Shown: positions 1-10,413, numbered from the stretch's first letter. The stretch is 64,000 nt of DNA from Streptococcus salivarius (GCF_009738225.1 NZ_CP018188.1:62001-126000), one strand, 5' to 3'. The notes: a model not told the origin generated them from the letters alone. Numbers and translations: made by a program.

Positions 1-564
1 CAAAATGTTGTATGAATCATAACTCTTAGGCTTGTAGTAAATGGATTTCCCTTTAAATTCAATCTTAACAACTGTTTGTTTTTGAGAATGACTATCTCCA
101 AGTGAAAACTCAACATTACTTAGGGGTGCAGTAATATTAAAACACGACCTTAACTCAGACAAGTCTTTTAAAAATCTATCAAATAGTAAAGAATATGATT
201 CTTCTATTAATCTGACTTCTCTATTGATTTGTTTTAACAAATACGGATACCTATCAAAAAAATTATTTATTCCATTTTCTTCCTTTATTTGCTGTATATA
301 TTGCTCATATGCCTCTGACTTATTTCCAATTTCCTTGGAAAAATTATTTATATCTAAAACTAGTGTTTTCATTGAAAGGAACATTACGGTTTCAAATAAT
401 TGATTTTCAAACTCAATATAAAATAACTTATCTGTCGTTTTCCTCAATAAATAAATATTTTCACTAATAGAAGCATCTAGTATGTCGTAATTAAAAATTG
501 AGTTAAAGTATTCGTAAAACTGATGTTGCTGATATTCTAACTTTAATTCATTTCTTTTTATCAT
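1..564 (-). CDS. salB: LanM-type lantibiotic synthetase, N-terminal part (salivaricin A locus)
   Basis: Open frame of 188 codons running off the left edge, starting ATGATAAAAAGAAATG after an AGGGAT ribosome site. The last visible residues, GDSHSQKQTVVKIEFKGKSI followed by YYKPKSY, match the conserved N-terminal dehydratase signature of LanM enzymes (GDxH...YKPR). LanM proteins dehydrate Ser/Thr and close lanthionine rings on a type II lantibiotic precursor in the cytoplasm. It lies directly downstream of salA, as in the known sal operon. Only about a fifth of a usual LanM (900-1000 aa) is in view. The family call is firm; the symbol rests on synteny with salA. Confidence 0.85.
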   Translation of the reverse strand, partial: MIKRNELKLEYQQHQFYEYFNSIFNYDILDASISENIYLLRKTTDKLFYIEFENQLFETVMFLSMKTLVLDINNFSKEIGNKSEAYEQYIQQIKEENGINNFFDRYPYLLKQINREVRLIEESYSLLFDRFLKDLSELRSCFNITAPLSNVEFSLGDSHSQKQTVVKIEFKGKSIYYKPKSYDSYNIL

Positions 565-581
565 ATTTATCCCTACCATTG

Positions 582-624
582 CTAAAAAATCCTGCCTAGA
601 CAAAGTCTAAACAGGATTTTTTAG
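582..624 (-). terminator. Attenuator hairpin between salA and the LanM gene
   Basis: A 13-bp stem, CTAAAAAATCCTG pairing with CAGGATTTTTTAG, has a T-run on its 3' side. It lies between the salA stop and the LanM start. Such partial terminators keep the precursor mRNA more abundant than the biosynthetic mRNA in many lantibiotic operons; that role is inferred here. Confidence 0.75.
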
Positions 625-647
625 TCTGCTTATCCAGATTGTTTTAA

Positions 648-803
648 TTAACAACAAACGAATATCGAGTTCGGACAGTCATCAGTAATAGTTGCAATCC
701 AACCTGGACCTCTTTTACCACCAGCTACTTCCATGAGTTCTTTTTCAGAAACTTCTTCGATAGCATTGTTCAAAATATCTTTTGAGTTTTTCATGGCATT
801 CAT
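648..803 (-). CDS. salA: Salivaricin A lantibiotic precursor
   Basis: The 51-aa product starts MNAMKNSKDILNNAIEEVSE, has the leader end KELMEVAGG and the core KRGPGWIATITDD followed by CPNSIFVCC. The double-glycine site separates leader and core. Three Cys and the Thr/Ser residues are the ring-forming positions of salivaricin A. Compared with the classical core as I remember it (KRGSGW...NSVFVCC), this copy has Pro instead of Ser at core position 4 and Ile instead of Val near the C-terminus, so it is a natural variant. The ribosome site AAGGGAG precedes the ATG. It acts as a secreted bacteriocin and, with SalK/SalR (not in view), as an autoinducer. Confidence 0.95.
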   Translation of the reverse strand: MNAMKNSKDILNNAIEEVSEKELMEVAGGKRGPGWIATITDDCPNSIFVCC

Positions 804-860
804 TCTCCCTTCTGTTAGTATGTAGTAAATTTTTTCTACGCTCTTATTGTAACCAATACA

Positions 861-889
861 TCTTTATTTTTAGTGAGTAAAAAGTGCAA
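861..889 (-). promoter_or_regulatory. Putative salA promoter
   Basis: On the minus strand TTGCAC (884-889) is 17 bp from TAAAGA (861-866), placing a start about 50 nt before salA. The weak -10 would fit an activator-dependent (SalR) promoter. No operator was identified. Confidence 0.45.
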
Positions 890-1118
890 ATATTGTTTTT
901 TTATTAATATTTTTAAAATGTAAAATATCGCTTTATAAAAAGCAGTCTCTCAAATTTCATTTTTTGTAGCTATTTTACAATCCAATGCCTTCTTATTATA
1001 AAATTAATCCCTTAAATTCAGACTAGGTGACTTAACAAAGAGAAACACTCAAAATAGTGTTTGTCTACTGTCTAAATTTTCTAGCTCTTATTCTTGTTTC
1101 TTGCCGAGAGGTTTGAGT

Positions 1119-1196
1119 ATGAAAAAACAATTTAACTTATACATACTTCTTTTTGAGGTAATTATTATAATATTTTCATCACTACCTTTTTTATAA
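1119..1196 (+). CDS. Short hydrophobic peptide, SHP-pheromone-like
   Basis: A 25-aa ORF, MKKQFNLYILLFEVIIIIFS then SLPFL, is preceded by GAGAGG at ribosome-site distance and followed within 10 nt by a strong terminator, so it looks like a complete small gene. The shape matches SHP pheromones of the Rgg family: a basic MKK start, a hydrophobic core and an acidic residue beginning the active C-terminal part (here E-VIIII...). SHPs are exported, trimmed and re-imported to bind Rgg regulators. No rgg gene lies next to it in view. Alternatives are a type I toxin or other small membrane peptide. Confidence 0.5.
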   Translation: MKKQFNLYILLFEVIIIIFSSLPFL

Positions 1197-1202
1197 ACTT
1201 TA

Positions 1203-1233
1203 TTCAAAAGGAGTCATTCTGACTCCTTTTGAA
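1203..1233 (+). terminator. Terminator after the short peptide gene
   Basis: Perfect 14-bp stem TTCAAAAGGAGTCA / TGACTCCTTTTGAA with a 3-nt loop. It is symmetrical and could act in both directions. Confidence 0.8.
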
Positions 1234-1316
1234 CATAAAGAAAATTTCTAACCAAATATTGAACAGACGGCTATTCCAAATATCTGAAACATTTCAATTT
1301 ATGACAATCAATAATA

Positions 1317-1358
1317 GAAAAGGATAACATCTCCTCAAGAAGATATTATCCTTTTTTT
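1317..1358 (-). terminator. Terminator of operon 1
   Basis: Hairpin AAAGGATAATATCT ... AGATGTTATCCTTTT read on the minus strand, immediately after the stop of the last gene of operon 1. Confidence 0.8.
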
Positions 1359-1362
1359 ATGA

Positions 1363-4300
1363 TTAAACGAAATCAAATAGTGAAATTTCTTCGTAGACTT
1401 CTACTTCTACTACCTCATTAACAGAGGTTTCAGTAACTACCTCTGTAGAAACATTGTCATTATGTTCTTCAGTCATTCCAAAGAGTGCAGAAATACTTTC
1501 TAGGAAGACATCAGCCATATCAAGAACTTCTTGTGAAACAACAACATGAGTCGTTTCTTCAACGGTTTCTTGAGCAACTACTACTTCTTCCTCGAAGGCA
1601 GCCTCTGCTTCATCTACTGACTCATCGATAACTTCAACAAGTTCGCTTTCTTCATCAGGATTATAGCTAGCACTATATTCCTCAGTGATTGAGCTAACTT
1701 TTACATCAGAGTCCTCATCCATCTCTGGATGGTCTGCCTTGTACTGTGATTCGAAAGCATTGATAACTTCTTCAATTTGCTCTACAGTAGGCTTCTTAGA
1801 CTCGTCCTCGACTTCGATAAGAGGATTAACAATGGCACGTTTAGCTGATACATAGTCAAGACGAGCTTGATCTGCAAAAACATCTGCAGCTTCTCCTCGC
1901 TTAATAGTTTCTGAACAACGGTCAATGTTTTCCTGTAAGAGTTTGGCTTGTTTATCCATACCATCAATAACATTGTTGATACGCTGGATAGTCCCAATAC
2001 CACTCGCAAAGTCTAGACGAACAGCATAGCTATTTTGACCAATAATATGCAAGTCAAGCATGCGTTCTGGTTGCCAAGGTGATTTTTGTTCCAACGCACG
2101 AAGGACAAAACCACGATAATGAGCAAGGGTTGTCATTTTCATATGTAGTGGATCAGAGGCAACATTCATTTGCATAGCATAGTTCAGTTGATTACCTGCA
2201 ACATCTTTCTTAGTTGCTTCGTATCCATCTGGTTCAAATGTCATAACAAATGGGTTATGTTCAACCTCATATTTCTTACCATCTTCTTTTTCAACCACTT
2301 CTTTCCAAGGTTTTGTCTTTTCTGCAAGCTCTTTATCCTGGACTAATAGAGAAAGTTTCTTCTCGTAATTTTCCTTATCTTTAAGGGCTTGCTTAATACG
2401 TTTTTGAGACAAAGCAATATAACGTTTCCAAGCCTTACGACGATTAGACAACAACTCAAATTCGTTATCAAGTTCCATCTTAAGTTTAAGATATGGATTG
2501 CCTGTCGCAATGGCTTTAAATTCAGAGGCTGAAAGTGTTTGCTCGTCAATATCCTCTGAAGCTCGCATCGGTGTACGACTGGTCATGATTTGCGTAATAT
2601 AACGGAGCTTTGTTTCTTGAATCTGCCAAAGGTAGTTATCAAAACTTCCCTTGGTGATATAGTGGAAAATATTTACCTTCCGATAAATATTTCCTTGACG
2701 AACCAAGCGTCCATTACGTTGGATAATGTCAGACGGTTTCCAAGGCACATCGAGATGATGAACAGCTTTCATACGACGTTGTACGTTAAGACCGGTTCCC
2801 CCTTTTTCCGTTGAAGCCATGAGAATACGAATCTCACCAGCATTCATTTGACGTTGAAGTTTGAGCTTAGCCTTTTTGTTAGCAGCATCGTGAATAAAAG
2901 CAATCTCTTCTTCTGGAATCCCACGTTCAACAAGCAAATCTTTCAACTCTTGGTAAACAGAGAAACCCTTGCCATTAGGAGTTCCTAGGTCAGAGAAAAT
3001 CATCTGTGTCCCTTTATGCTTAGCTTCCTTGTGATAAATCTTATCCACGCGCTCAACCACTTGCATGAGTTTATCTGCATCAGCTCTTACATAGAGCTTT
3101 GCATCAAGCAAACGCATATCTAAAGCCAACTTTCTGGCTTCACTAGTGATTTTGAGCATGTTATCTACACTAGGATCTACACTCCCATTTTTAACTCGGT
3201 CTGAGCGTTCTACAAGCTCGTCCAAATAAACCTTTTGGTTATCAGTCAACTGACTCTCAACCGCTACCTTTTCTACCATAGGAACTGGAAGATTAAGGTC
3301 TTCAGTCATTTGGATATCTGCAGTCTGACGGTAAATTGCCATCAGCTCAGGGAGATTCATAAATTTAGCAAAGCGTTTACGTGAGATGTACTTATCTCCA
3401 GTAGGATTAAGCTCGAGACTATTCTCAACAATCCCAAATGCACCAACCCAAGCGTCAAAGAAACTTACACCGAAATGTTCCATAACATCTGGTTGAAGGT
3501 AATTCATCATGGTATACATTTCACTGATAGAGTTGGAAACAGGCGTACCAGTCGCAAAAACAACATGACGTGTATCATGCTCTTCTTGAAGCACGCGCAC
3601 CTTCATTTCCATATCCATATTCTTTTTTGAGGTACGGTTGGTAATACCAGCAACGTTCCCCAAACGTGTCATAGGACGGACATTCTTGTACCCGTGAGCC
3701 TCATCAACAAAGAGCATATCAATACCAAGGCTTTCAAAGTTGATAAACTCATCAATACCAGTCTTGTTCTCAAGCAACGTTTCTAAGTTTGCCTCAAGAC
3801 TTCTACGCATAGATTGTGCTTGCTTGAATGTGATTCTGTCGTCATTAGCTTTTGCGTAACTAATGATCTCATCAAGCTCATCAATCTTTTCAGAAATAAA
3901 GGCTTGTTCACGTTCTTGTGAGACACGAACTTTCTCAAATTGAGAATGCCCAATCACAATACCATCATAGTCGCTAGTTAGAATACGAGAAACGAACAAG
4001 CGACGACGTGACTTTTCAAAATCCTGCTCAGTCGTAACAAACACTTTCTTGGTAGGATAGAAACGCATAATTTCTTGACCAAATTGTGCTGTTAGACTAG
4101 ACGGAACCACAAACAATGGTTTATGAATAAGCCCAAGCTCTTTCATTTTGAAAGCTGCTGAAATCATAGTTAGTGTCTTTCCAGTACCTACTTCGTGAGC
4201 GAGGAGTGCACGTCTCTCTTCAAGAATACGTTGGACGGCATTCTTTTGGTGAGGGCGAAGCTCTACACCTTTAGCCAAGCCATCAAATTCCAAGAGACTA

Positions 4301-6879
4301 CCGTCATATTGACGTGTTACATAGCGATTAAAGACTTCATTGTAGGTATCTTCAATCACTTCTTGGACTGTTGGGTTTTCATGAATAAAGTTTTTAAAAC
4401 TCTCTTGTAGCACACGTTCACACTCACGTAGGTTTGCTGTAGCCACTTCATCCACCTTACGTTGCGGGTTTTCAGTCGTACCGAAGTTACGCATGATAGT
4501 TGGTTGATTACTTGTAAGCAAGTGAGCCACAATATCTGTTGCGTGTGAGTAGCTTTTATTGTACTCATCACGTAAACCTAAACGTAGGTTAGATTGACGA
4601 TGAATATAGCGGTTTAACAATCGTTCGTTGAAACCTCGTCCAATTCTGGATTTCACTAATAGCGATTTAGCTTCATCAGAATGGAGACCAACTGGTTCAT
4701 CCAAAAGGTTACTAAACACCCATTGAGAAACGACGTTACCAGGAATCCAGCTAGAACCAATACTGAAATCAATATCAGATAAGACAACTGGTTCTGGTAC
4801 AACAGATAAAATCAATTCCAAATAACGTTCCCAATCCGCTTGTGTATCTCCTTCTTCAATAAGGGAGTTAATACAATCACGTTTAGTGAGCACATCACCT
4901 GAAAGGAATTTATCCTTAGTAACATAGTGTACCGTCTTATCATCACTATAGCGTTCCACATCAATCATCACTGTCTCACCTAGTTCTGAAATCATCATGT
5001 CTTCTGAGACATCTGGATAAACAGAACTCATGAGATTCAAATCAACGCCACGACCTTCCGAAAGCGATACATTCAAGGCTTCTACTGCTGACATCACTTG
5101 ATGGAGGTGTTTTTTAGGACGAATAGTTGGCTTTTTAAAAGCATCTGACTTCACAAAAACTACCTTTGAGCTGTCATTCTCGTCCAACTCCTCTAATTCA
5201 AGACTAGCGATAAGAGGATAACGATCATCTCGGTCAAAGAGGCGAGCATTCACCGCTTGATTGATATAGCCATACTTCTTCTTGAAAGTATCGTAGGCTT
5301 GATTAAGTGTTGCAAGCAGTTGTTTGAATTTACCTTCATCATAGTCTGTCGTCATTTGAATATCAATAATGGCTTGATAAGCATTTTTGATAGCAACCAT
5401 GCCACGGATACGCTTGTTTTCTGTATCCGTAAGGGGTGTTTCATAGAAATAAATACCTTTGTAAAGCCCTTTACTTTTAGCTGCTTTAGAAGGTGTTTGA
5501 CTTACCCATGTATTCGTAACAATATTAGGGTCTGCTTCTACTGCTGCTTCAAAGTCTAAAATGGCCTCTTCTTTGTATTTATCATCATATTTTACGAACT
5601 GTCCTTGTTCGTCTTGATAAAAAATCATTTCCGCTGCGCGTGAGCTAGGACGGATAGACGTGTTATCACGATAATAGACACGCCCATTTTTATCACAAGC
5701 ATACTCGTTCAATCGAATATCAAGTGAAGCAAGTAATTCTTGGTCAAGATGATTCACTTCTTCTTTAAGGATAATATCACGAGGTTCTAGTCTCTCCACT
5801 TCGAAAGGCACGGTTACTTTTGATAGTGCTTCTTGAAGCTCTGAAGCTAAATCAAAAGAGCTATCTACCACAAGATCCAGTGTTCCACCATTGAAATTAC
5901 GTACCTGATAATCACCTAGGACACAAGGATTTTTACAAATAGCATCCTGGAAGAAATAGGGATTGAGCGAGACACGTTTATCAAAGGGGAGTTTATTTCT
6001 ATCTGAAGACCAGAAGTCAATATTATTATCGGGAACAGGGATAAAAGCTCCTTTTTGGAAAAATAGGATATCTGTTACCACTCGTGTTCCAGCATCTTTA
6101 AAAGCAGTATTTGGTAAGCGGACACCACCTAAAAACTGAGTTCCGCTACGACGGAGTTCTGGCAGAATTGAACCAGCACTCTTATCTGCAGTACCAGTTG
6201 AAGTGATAGCAGCAACCATCCCATGATAGGGTACCAAATCGATAGCTTTCTTAAAGAAGTAATCATGAATACGATAAGGTTTATTATCATAAGCTTTATC
6301 GACAATGCGAACATCCGCAAATGGAACATTCGTAATGACCAAGTCAAATGGTGTCCCTTCAAAGTTTACTGTTTCAAATCCTTGGACTAAAACAGTAGCA
6401 TCTTGATGAAGGTGTTTAGCAATAGCACCAGTAATGGTATCAAGTTCAATTCCATAAAGAGTAGAATTCTTCTTGATATCCTCTGGCATTGTTTCAAAGA
6501 AGATACCAGTACCCATTGATGGATCAAGAACATTACCTCCTTTAAAACCACTTTCTACAATCTTATCCCACATTGCAGTAGCAATCTCTGGACTTGTGTA
6601 GTAAGCCGTAAGGGAGCTCATTTCCATCGCACGATATTCTTCTTTAGTGACAAGACTTTTTAGCTCATCACGTTCTTTTGCAAAACGATTAATCTTACTA
6701 TCAAAGAAATCGTTAGCAAGTCCTCCCCAACCAACATAGTTAGAGAGAATTTCTTGTTCTGCACTATCGGCTAGACGGTTATCTGCTTCGAGTGCTTTCA
6801 CAAGTTTAATGGCAGAAAGGTTATCTTGAACCTTTTCTGCTTTTGTCATTGTTTTAGTATTATTTTTTTGTTCTTCCAT
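1363..6879 (-). CDS. Giant DNA methylase-helicase fusion (DarB/SNF2-like)
   Basis: The 1838-aa product has an N-terminal adenine-methylase fold (LDPSMGTG near residue 120 for SAM binding, NVPF near 185 where methylases have NPPY). A superfamily II helicase follows (Walker A EVGTGKT near 897, DEAH near 1056, and [10 protein letters not shown], motif VI-like, near 1395). The tail is acidic and Val/Glu-rich. Phage P1 DarB has this architecture and protects incoming DNA from type I restriction; related proteins are common on conjugative plasmids. The NVPF variant leaves methylase activity uncertain. It is the last gene of operon 1, with ribosome site AAGGAG and start ATGGAAGAA. Confidence 0.85.
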   Translation of the reverse strand: MEEQKNNTKTMTKAEKVQDNLSAIKLVKALEADNRLADSAEQEILSNYVGWGGLANDFFDSKINRFAKERDELKSLVTKEEYRAMEMSSLTAYYTSPEIATAMWDKIVESGFKGGNVLDPSMGTGIFFETMPEDIKKNSTLYGIELDTITGAIAKHLHQDATVLVQGFETVNFEGTPFDLVITNVPFADVRIVDKAYDNKPYRIHDYFFKKAIDLVPYHGMVAAITSTGTADKSAGSILPELRRSGTQFLGGVRLPNTAFKDAGTRVVTDILFFQKGAFIPVPDNNIDFWSSDRNKLPFDKRVSLNPYFFQDAICKNPCVLGDYQVRNFNGGTLDLVVDSSFDLASELQEALSKVTVPFEVERLEPRDIILKEEVNHLDQELLASLDIRLNEYACDKNGRVYYRDNTSIRPSSRAAEMIFYQDEQGQFVKYDDKYKEEAILDFEAAVEADPNIVTNTWVSQTPSKAAKSKGLYKGIYFYETPLTDTENKRIRGMVAIKNAYQAIIDIQMTTDYDEGKFKQLLATLNQAYDTFKKKYGYINQAVNARLFDRDDRYPLIASLELEELDENDSSKVVFVKSDAFKKPTIRPKKHLHQVMSAVEALNVSLSEGRGVDLNLMSSVYPDVSEDMMISELGETVMIDVERYSDDKTVHYVTKDKFLSGDVLTKRDCINSLIEEGDTQADWERYLELILSVVPEPVVLSDIDFSIGSSWIPGNVVSQWVFSNLLDEPVGLHSDEAKSLLVKSRIGRGFNERLLNRYIHRQSNLRLGLRDEYNKSYSHATDIVAHLLTSNQPTIMRNFGTTENPQRKVDEVATANLRECERVLQESFKNFIHENPTVQEVIEDTYNEVFNRYVTRQYDGSLLEFDGLAKGVELRPHQKNAVQRILEERRALLAHEVGTGKTLTMISAAFKMKELGLIHKPLFVVPSSLTAQFGQEIMRFYPTKKVFVTTEQDFEKSRRRLFVSRILTSDYDGIVIGHSQFEKVRVSQEREQAFISEKIDELDEIISYAKANDDRITFKQAQSMRRSLEANLETLLENKTGIDEFINFESLGIDMLFVDEAHGYKNVRPMTRLGNVAGITNRTSKKNMDMEMKVRVLQEEHDTRHVVFATGTPVSNSISEMYTMMNYLQPDVMEHFGVSFFDAWVGAFGIVENSLELNPTGDKYISRKRFAKFMNLPELMAIYRQTADIQMTEDLNLPVPMVEKVAVESQLTDNQKVYLDELVERSDRVKNGSVDPSVDNMLKITSEARKLALDMRLLDAKLYVRADADKLMQVVERVDKIYHKEAKHKGTQMIFSDLGTPNGKGFSVYQELKDLLVERGIPEEEIAFIHDAANKKAKLKLQRQMNAGEIRILMASTEKGGTGLNVQRRMKAVHHLDVPWKPSDIIQRNGRLVRQGNIYRKVNIFHYITKGSFDNYLWQIQETKLRYITQIMTSRTPMRASEDIDEQTLSASEFKAIATGNPYLKLKMELDNEFELLSNRRKAWKRYIALSQKRIKQALKDKENYEKKLSLLVQDKELAEKTKPWKEVVEKEDGKKYEVEHNPFVMTFEPDGYEATKKDVAGNQLNYAMQMNVASDPLHMKMTTLAHYRGFVLRALEQKSPWQPERMLDLHIIGQNSYAVRLDFASGIGTIQRINNVIDGMDKQAKLLQENIDRCSETIKRGEAADVFADQARLDYVSAKRAIVNPLIEVEDESKKPTVEQIEEVINAFESQYKADHPEMDEDSDVKVSSITEEYSASYNPDEESELVEVIDESVDEAEAAFEEEVVVAQETVEETTHVVVSQEVLDMADVFLESISALFGMTEEHNDNVSTEVVTETSVNEVVEVEVYEEISLFDFV

Positions 6880-6902
6880 TGTTGTTCTTTCTCCTTAAAA
6901 CT

Positions 6903-6940
6903 AAAAAAGACCTGGTATAATACCAAGTCTTTCTTTTTCG
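6903..6940 (-). terminator. Intercistronic terminator-like hairpin
   Basis: Minus-strand stem AAGACTTGGTAT / ATACCAGGTCTT followed by TTTTTTAG, just before the ribosome site of the methylase-helicase gene. It lies inside operon 1 rather than at its end. Confidence 0.75.
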
Positions 6941-6953
6941 TTAAAGTAATTGT

Positions 6954-7301
6954 TTATCGTCTCACCAAGTTAGGATGATGATCTTCTAAAACAAATGGCT
7001 CATTATTAAGTTCTGGTATTGATATCCAATAAAAATCATCGGTATCAAAACCGTGCGTCATGGCAATTTCATGCCAGACATCTGGAGCTTTATAAGTATA
7101 GCCTAAAAGCTCTTTTCGATTTTTTCGCCCAAAATCAATTTGACGCCCTTTTAGAAAGTCTACCATACGTTCATAAGTGAATTCTGTATTCAACAGATAA
7201 TCATCTTTTCTTACAAACGTTTCTATAGTCTCACTAACCGTATCAACTAGGTATTTCCCAATCATCCTTTTGTTGTTATATATAATAATAGTCAATTTCA
7301 T
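6954..7301 (-). CDS. Hypothetical protein, operon 1
   Basis: I chose ATGAAATTGACTATT (115 aa) because the ribosome site AGGGAGGG lies inside the longer 123-aa frame that begins at 7325. The N-terminus looks like a beta-rich start (MKLTIIIYNNKRMIGKYLVD). The rest is mixed, with acidic and aromatic residues at the C-terminus (TDDFYWISIPELNN). I do not recognise the family. A terminator-like hairpin separates it from the next gene. It lacks the otherwise common ATGAC start cassette of this operon. Confidence 0.7.
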   Translation of the reverse strand: MKLTIIIYNNKRMIGKYLVDTVSETIETFVRKDDYLLNTEFTYERMVDFLKGRQIDFGRKNRKELLGYTYKAPDVWHEIAMTHGFDTDDFYWISIPELNNEPFVLEDHHPNLVRR

Positions 7302-7421
7302 TACTTTTATTGTCCCTCCCTGCATTTTACTAGAGAATACATCTAATATTTTCTTTAGTATAGCACAGAAAATTCGAGATTGACTAATAACCTATTGACG
7401 ATTCTATCTTTCTCCTTTTAT

Positions 7422-8969
7422 CTAAAACTGAATGTTAAGCTTTCCACAATGGGCTAAAAATTGTTCTGCTTCTTTCTTTGCCTCTTCATCTGCGGATTTG
7501 TTCCTTTCTCCTTTCAGTTGAATGATCCTATTGTTTTTCAATTCAAGAGTATAGAGAGGGGTTTCTCTGTCAGTTTTATCACGAACAAAGACAATAATAG
7601 AAGTTCCGTAGACAAAGTGTTTTTTTGCATAACTTCCAACACAATGATGTAGGGTTTTGCCTTCTTTGACAATTTCACTTTCGTCTTTAGGAAAGATAAA
7701 AGCATACTTGTCAAATGCGGTCTGAGCCTTCATCATGTTTGTCAAACGTTTAGCTGTTTCAATCTTCAACTTCGCCTCTTTCTTTTCGTCCTCAAGGCGT
7801 TGTTTCTCTTCTCTCAAATCTCTGACAGCATTAGTTACACGTAAATATGTACCACGTGCTTGTTGATTCTCGAGAAGAGCTGAATAATTTTCTACGACCT
7901 CTGTATGTTTGTTTTCCCAATTTTTTGGGATAACTACATAATCTCCATCAAATGGAATTCCCAGAGCTTCTACCATTTCTTGATAGTCCTCATAATCACG
8001 AAGGGAGATATTGTTTTTCATCATCCAGTTAATAAAACGAATTGGTTTCACAGTGGATGGTATGATACTTTCCAAACGCTTAATTAGTGGCTTCTTGTCA
8101 GAAATCATAGCGTTTATAATCAACTCATATAACCCCTCGAAGGTTCGACCATATCGTCTACGCAAATCTTCCTCGAAAAATGCCTTTTCAACATTTATAT
8201 CCGTATTTTTTAGATACGGTTTATTCCTTTTAAGAAAGTTCATGGTAGCCTTCCCCATATTTGTATGCTTGTGCCCAAGACTATATGAGTAATATGATCT
8301 ATAAAACGTAGACCCTACCAAATCTTTGACGATTCCACGCGCCTTGATTTTTTGAGCGAATTCAATACGCTCTCTATATTTATAAAGATGAGGTAGCACT
8401 AAGCTTATCTCAAAATTATCTTTAATCACTTGTCCAAAATCTAAATATCTCAACTCAGACTTTGTTTGTAATTTCTGAATAAGACTTTCCATATCCCCAT
8501 AAAGCGTATAGACACTAAATGCACCAGAACCAAAAAAGAGAGCATTCCTCTGATTTTGGAATCCACTTCTATAGATATCTTTACCTTTTTGGGCTGAAAG
8601 AAATGGATCCCGGTGTGCTTTAACAATCTTATTGTTGGCAAGCTGATAAAAGTTGTAAAGTCTGACTTTGAACTTTTCTTTTCCTTTTTCGAAGGATTGA
8701 GTCACAGAATACATCTGCATTTCAATGCGTTTCTTTGTGACTCCCATCCAGACATAGTAAAAAGTATCACCTACAAAGGTTAAACGGCTGTTAAGTGATA
8801 AGCGTTTTGTAACCTTTTTCGAAAATTTTTTTCGGTCTGAAGAGATAATTGTCCTGGACTTATTAGTCCATTCATAGATAGGAAAATCATTCATCGCCCA
8901 CTTGAAAAATCCGTTAGGAACTTTTAGACGATTGTCAACGATTTCTTGAATAGTCATTTCTTTTGTCAT
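7422..8969 (-). CDS. pcfJ: PcfJ-like protein
   Basis: The 515-aa product has the PcfJ signature in its C-terminal third: EGKTLHHCVGSYAKK near residue 430 followed by TPLYTLELKNNRIIQLKGER. A basic, coiled-coil stretch (REEKQRLEDEKKEAKLKIET) precedes it. PcfJ was named from the enterococcal pheromone plasmid pCF10 and occurs on many Gram-positive conjugative elements; its biochemical role is unknown to me. It follows the PcfK-like gene, the usual pcfK-pcfJ order. Start ATGACAAAAG with AAGGAG at standard spacing. Confidence 0.85.
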   Translation of the reverse strand: MTKEMTIQEIVDNRLKVPNGFFKWAMNDFPIYEWTNKSRTIISSDRKKFSKKVTKRLSLNSRLTFVGDTFYYVWMGVTKKRIEMQMYSVTQSFEKGKEKFKVRLYNFYQLANNKIVKAHRDPFLSAQKGKDIYRSGFQNQRNALFFGSGAFSVYTLYGDMESLIQKLQTKSELRYLDFGQVIKDNFEISLVLPHLYKYRERIEFAQKIKARGIVKDLVGSTFYRSYYSYSLGHKHTNMGKATMNFLKRNKPYLKNTDINVEKAFFEEDLRRRYGRTFEGLYELIINAMISDKKPLIKRLESIIPSTVKPIRFINWMMKNNISLRDYEDYQEMVEALGIPFDGDYVVIPKNWENKHTEVVENYSALLENQQARGTYLRVTNAVRDLREEKQRLEDEKKEAKLKIETAKRLTNMMKAQTAFDKYAFIFPKDESEIVKEGKTLHHCVGSYAKKHFVYGTSIIVFVRDKTDRETPLYTLELKNNRIIQLKGERNKSADEEAKKEAEQFLAHCGKLNIQF

Positions 8970-8987
8970 TGTTTTTCTCCTTAATCA

Positions 8988-9019
8988 ATAAAAAATGGCC
9001 CTAGGACCATTTTTTATTT
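8988..9019 (-). terminator. Intercistronic terminator-like hairpin (pcfK/pcfJ)
   Basis: Minus-strand AAAATGGTCC / GGCCATTTTTT with a short loop, lying between the two Pcf genes. A nearly identical hairpin occurs in operon 2 at 49646. Confidence 0.75.
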
Positions 9020-9027
9020 CCTTGTTG

Positions 9028-9597
9028 TTAAAATTCCCCTTCTTCAATAGATAAATCTGAAAAAAGATCTAACTGTTCCCCAACCTCTTTAGGCATTTTC
9101 TTTGTTTTTGGGGTCTTTTTAGTCTGTTTCTTTTTAGGCTTCTTGGTTGATTCTTTGCTACCAGTAGTCATTTTACCTACTACTGATTTAGTCTCAACTT
9201 TAGGGGTTTTCTTTTTAGTTTGGCTCTTCTTTTTTGGATTTTTTGTTGGTTTCTTACTACCAGTAGACATCCTACCAAAAACAGAACCTATTTCTACTTC
9301 TTCCGCAGTAAAATACTCCTTAACCCAAGAAAAGACCGTATCATCATCAACCATGGCCCCTTGACCATTTTTATAGTCAGATTTACTGGCTTTTCTGATG
9401 CAGTAACGCATAGCATTCTTAATCGTACGATCAAGGTGTGTGAGGATTCCAGAAATCAGCTCATCATCCTCTTGATGATCAACTATCCAATTATGAATAG
9501 CATCCTCAGTCGGGGTGTGAGCTTCTGCCATTTCATCATCAAAATGGCTTACTGCCATGAAGCGGTCAAAAGCATCAATCTTAATTTTATCTGTCAT
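9028..9597 (-). CDS. pcfK: PcfK-like protein with Lys-rich repeated tail
   Basis: The 189-aa product has a PcfK-like first half (residues 25-105: DDELISGILTHLDRTIKNAM ... VDDDTVFSWVKEYF), the usual partner of PcfJ. The second half is a very basic low-complexity tail with two imperfect repeats of about 25 residues (GRMSTGSKKPTKNPKKKSQT and GKMTTGSKESTKKPKKKQTK), then an acidic end. The tail suggests nucleic-acid contact; this is inference. Start ATGACAGATAAA after GAGGAG. Confidence 0.75.
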   Translation of the reverse strand: MTDKIKIDAFDRFMAVSHFDDEMAEAHTPTEDAIHNWIVDHQEDDELISGILTHLDRTIKNAMRYCIRKASKSDYKNGQGAMVDDDTVFSWVKEYFTAEEVEIGSVFGRMSTGSKKPTKNPKKKSQTKKKTPKVETKSVVGKMTTGSKESTKKPKKKQTKKTPKTKKMPKEVGEQLDLFSDLSIEEGEF

Positions 9598-9612
9598 TGT
9601 TTTTCTCCTCTT

Positions 9613-10413
9613 TTATTTAACTAAAGCTACGTTTCGTTTCCCATCTTGTCCTTGTTTCATTTCTAAAACATCATGTGGGATTAAAAAGTCATCTTGATAG
9701 GCTGTTGTAACGACACTTAATCCTGCAGCAACAGCCTTAAGTACTGCTTCTACTTCTTCTTGTGTATTAGCTTCACCGATAAACAAGACATTAGGATTAA
9801 AGCGTGGGACTAAAGTGACCAGAGCATCATAGTCCATACGGTTAACCTCATTGACTTGTAGCTGGCCAAAAGATACATCCTTAATTTCGACATGTCTTTC
9901 AATTGTCATTACTTGCCCTTCTTTAAAAGCTTCAGCAAGTATCAAGTAGGCTAAAGTCGTTTTACCAACACCTGGACAACCAGTAATGACGTGTAAGCCC
10001 GGAATGCGTACTTGTTCAAGTACGTTTTCCAAGCTACTATCAAAATCAAAGTCACGCAAAGAAACTCGATGCTCATCCCCATTGATACAATCTAATAGTC
10101 GTATAGCCATCGTTTCTAGACCTCGAAAATCGCCTACCGTTGATATCTTGATGGTGATAACTCTACCATCATCCAACGGATAGTCACAAGTACCTAGTTG
10201 CCCACGCCGTTTTTCGATTACAATCATATCAGCCATAACTTTTATATGATTAAATAGAACATCCGCATCTTCTGATGAAATGTGGTCATAGACCTGTTTG
10301 ACACCAGCTTTTCTAAATGCTACCTCGTATTCTTCACCATGTGGGAAGAAGGTAATATCTTGGATATTGTTATCGATAGCTTTTTTAAAAGCCTGTTTAA
10401 TGTAAGTAATCAT
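9613..10413 (-). CDS. GspE/PilT-like secretion ATPase homologue
   Basis: A 266-aa protein with Walker A GCPGVGKTT (near residue 140) and an equivalent of the His/Asp boxes (VMTIERHVEIK, QLQVNEVNRMD, NVLFIGEANTQEE), as in the C-terminal ATPase domain of type II/IV secretion and pilus-retraction ATPases. I start at ATGATTACTTAC because GAGGAG precedes it; the 10437 start would overlap the upstream gene. No pilus genes are near, so it is an orphan in a replication/transfer operon. A DNA-transfer role is a guess. Confidence 0.75.
   Translation of the reverse strand: MITYIKQAFKKAIDNNIQDITFFPHGEEYEVAFRKAGVKQVYDHISSEDADVLFNHIKVMADMIVIEKRRGQLGTCDYPLDDGRVITIKISTVGDFRGLETMAIRLLDCINGDEHRVSLRDFDFDSSLENVLEQVRIPGLHVITGCPGVGKTTLAYLILAEAFKEGQVMTIERHVEIKDVSFGQLQVNEVNRMDYDALVTLVPRFNPNVLFIGEANTQEEVEAVLKAVAAGLSVVTTAYQDDFLIPHDVLEMKQGQDGKRNVALVK

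Noticed and set aside
5257..5559. 100-aa ORF opposite the methylase-helicase gene
   Set aside because: Shadow of the minus-strand coding frame. No ribosome site and no family features. The same applies to other opposite-strand ORFs (for example 4195, 8011, 9220).
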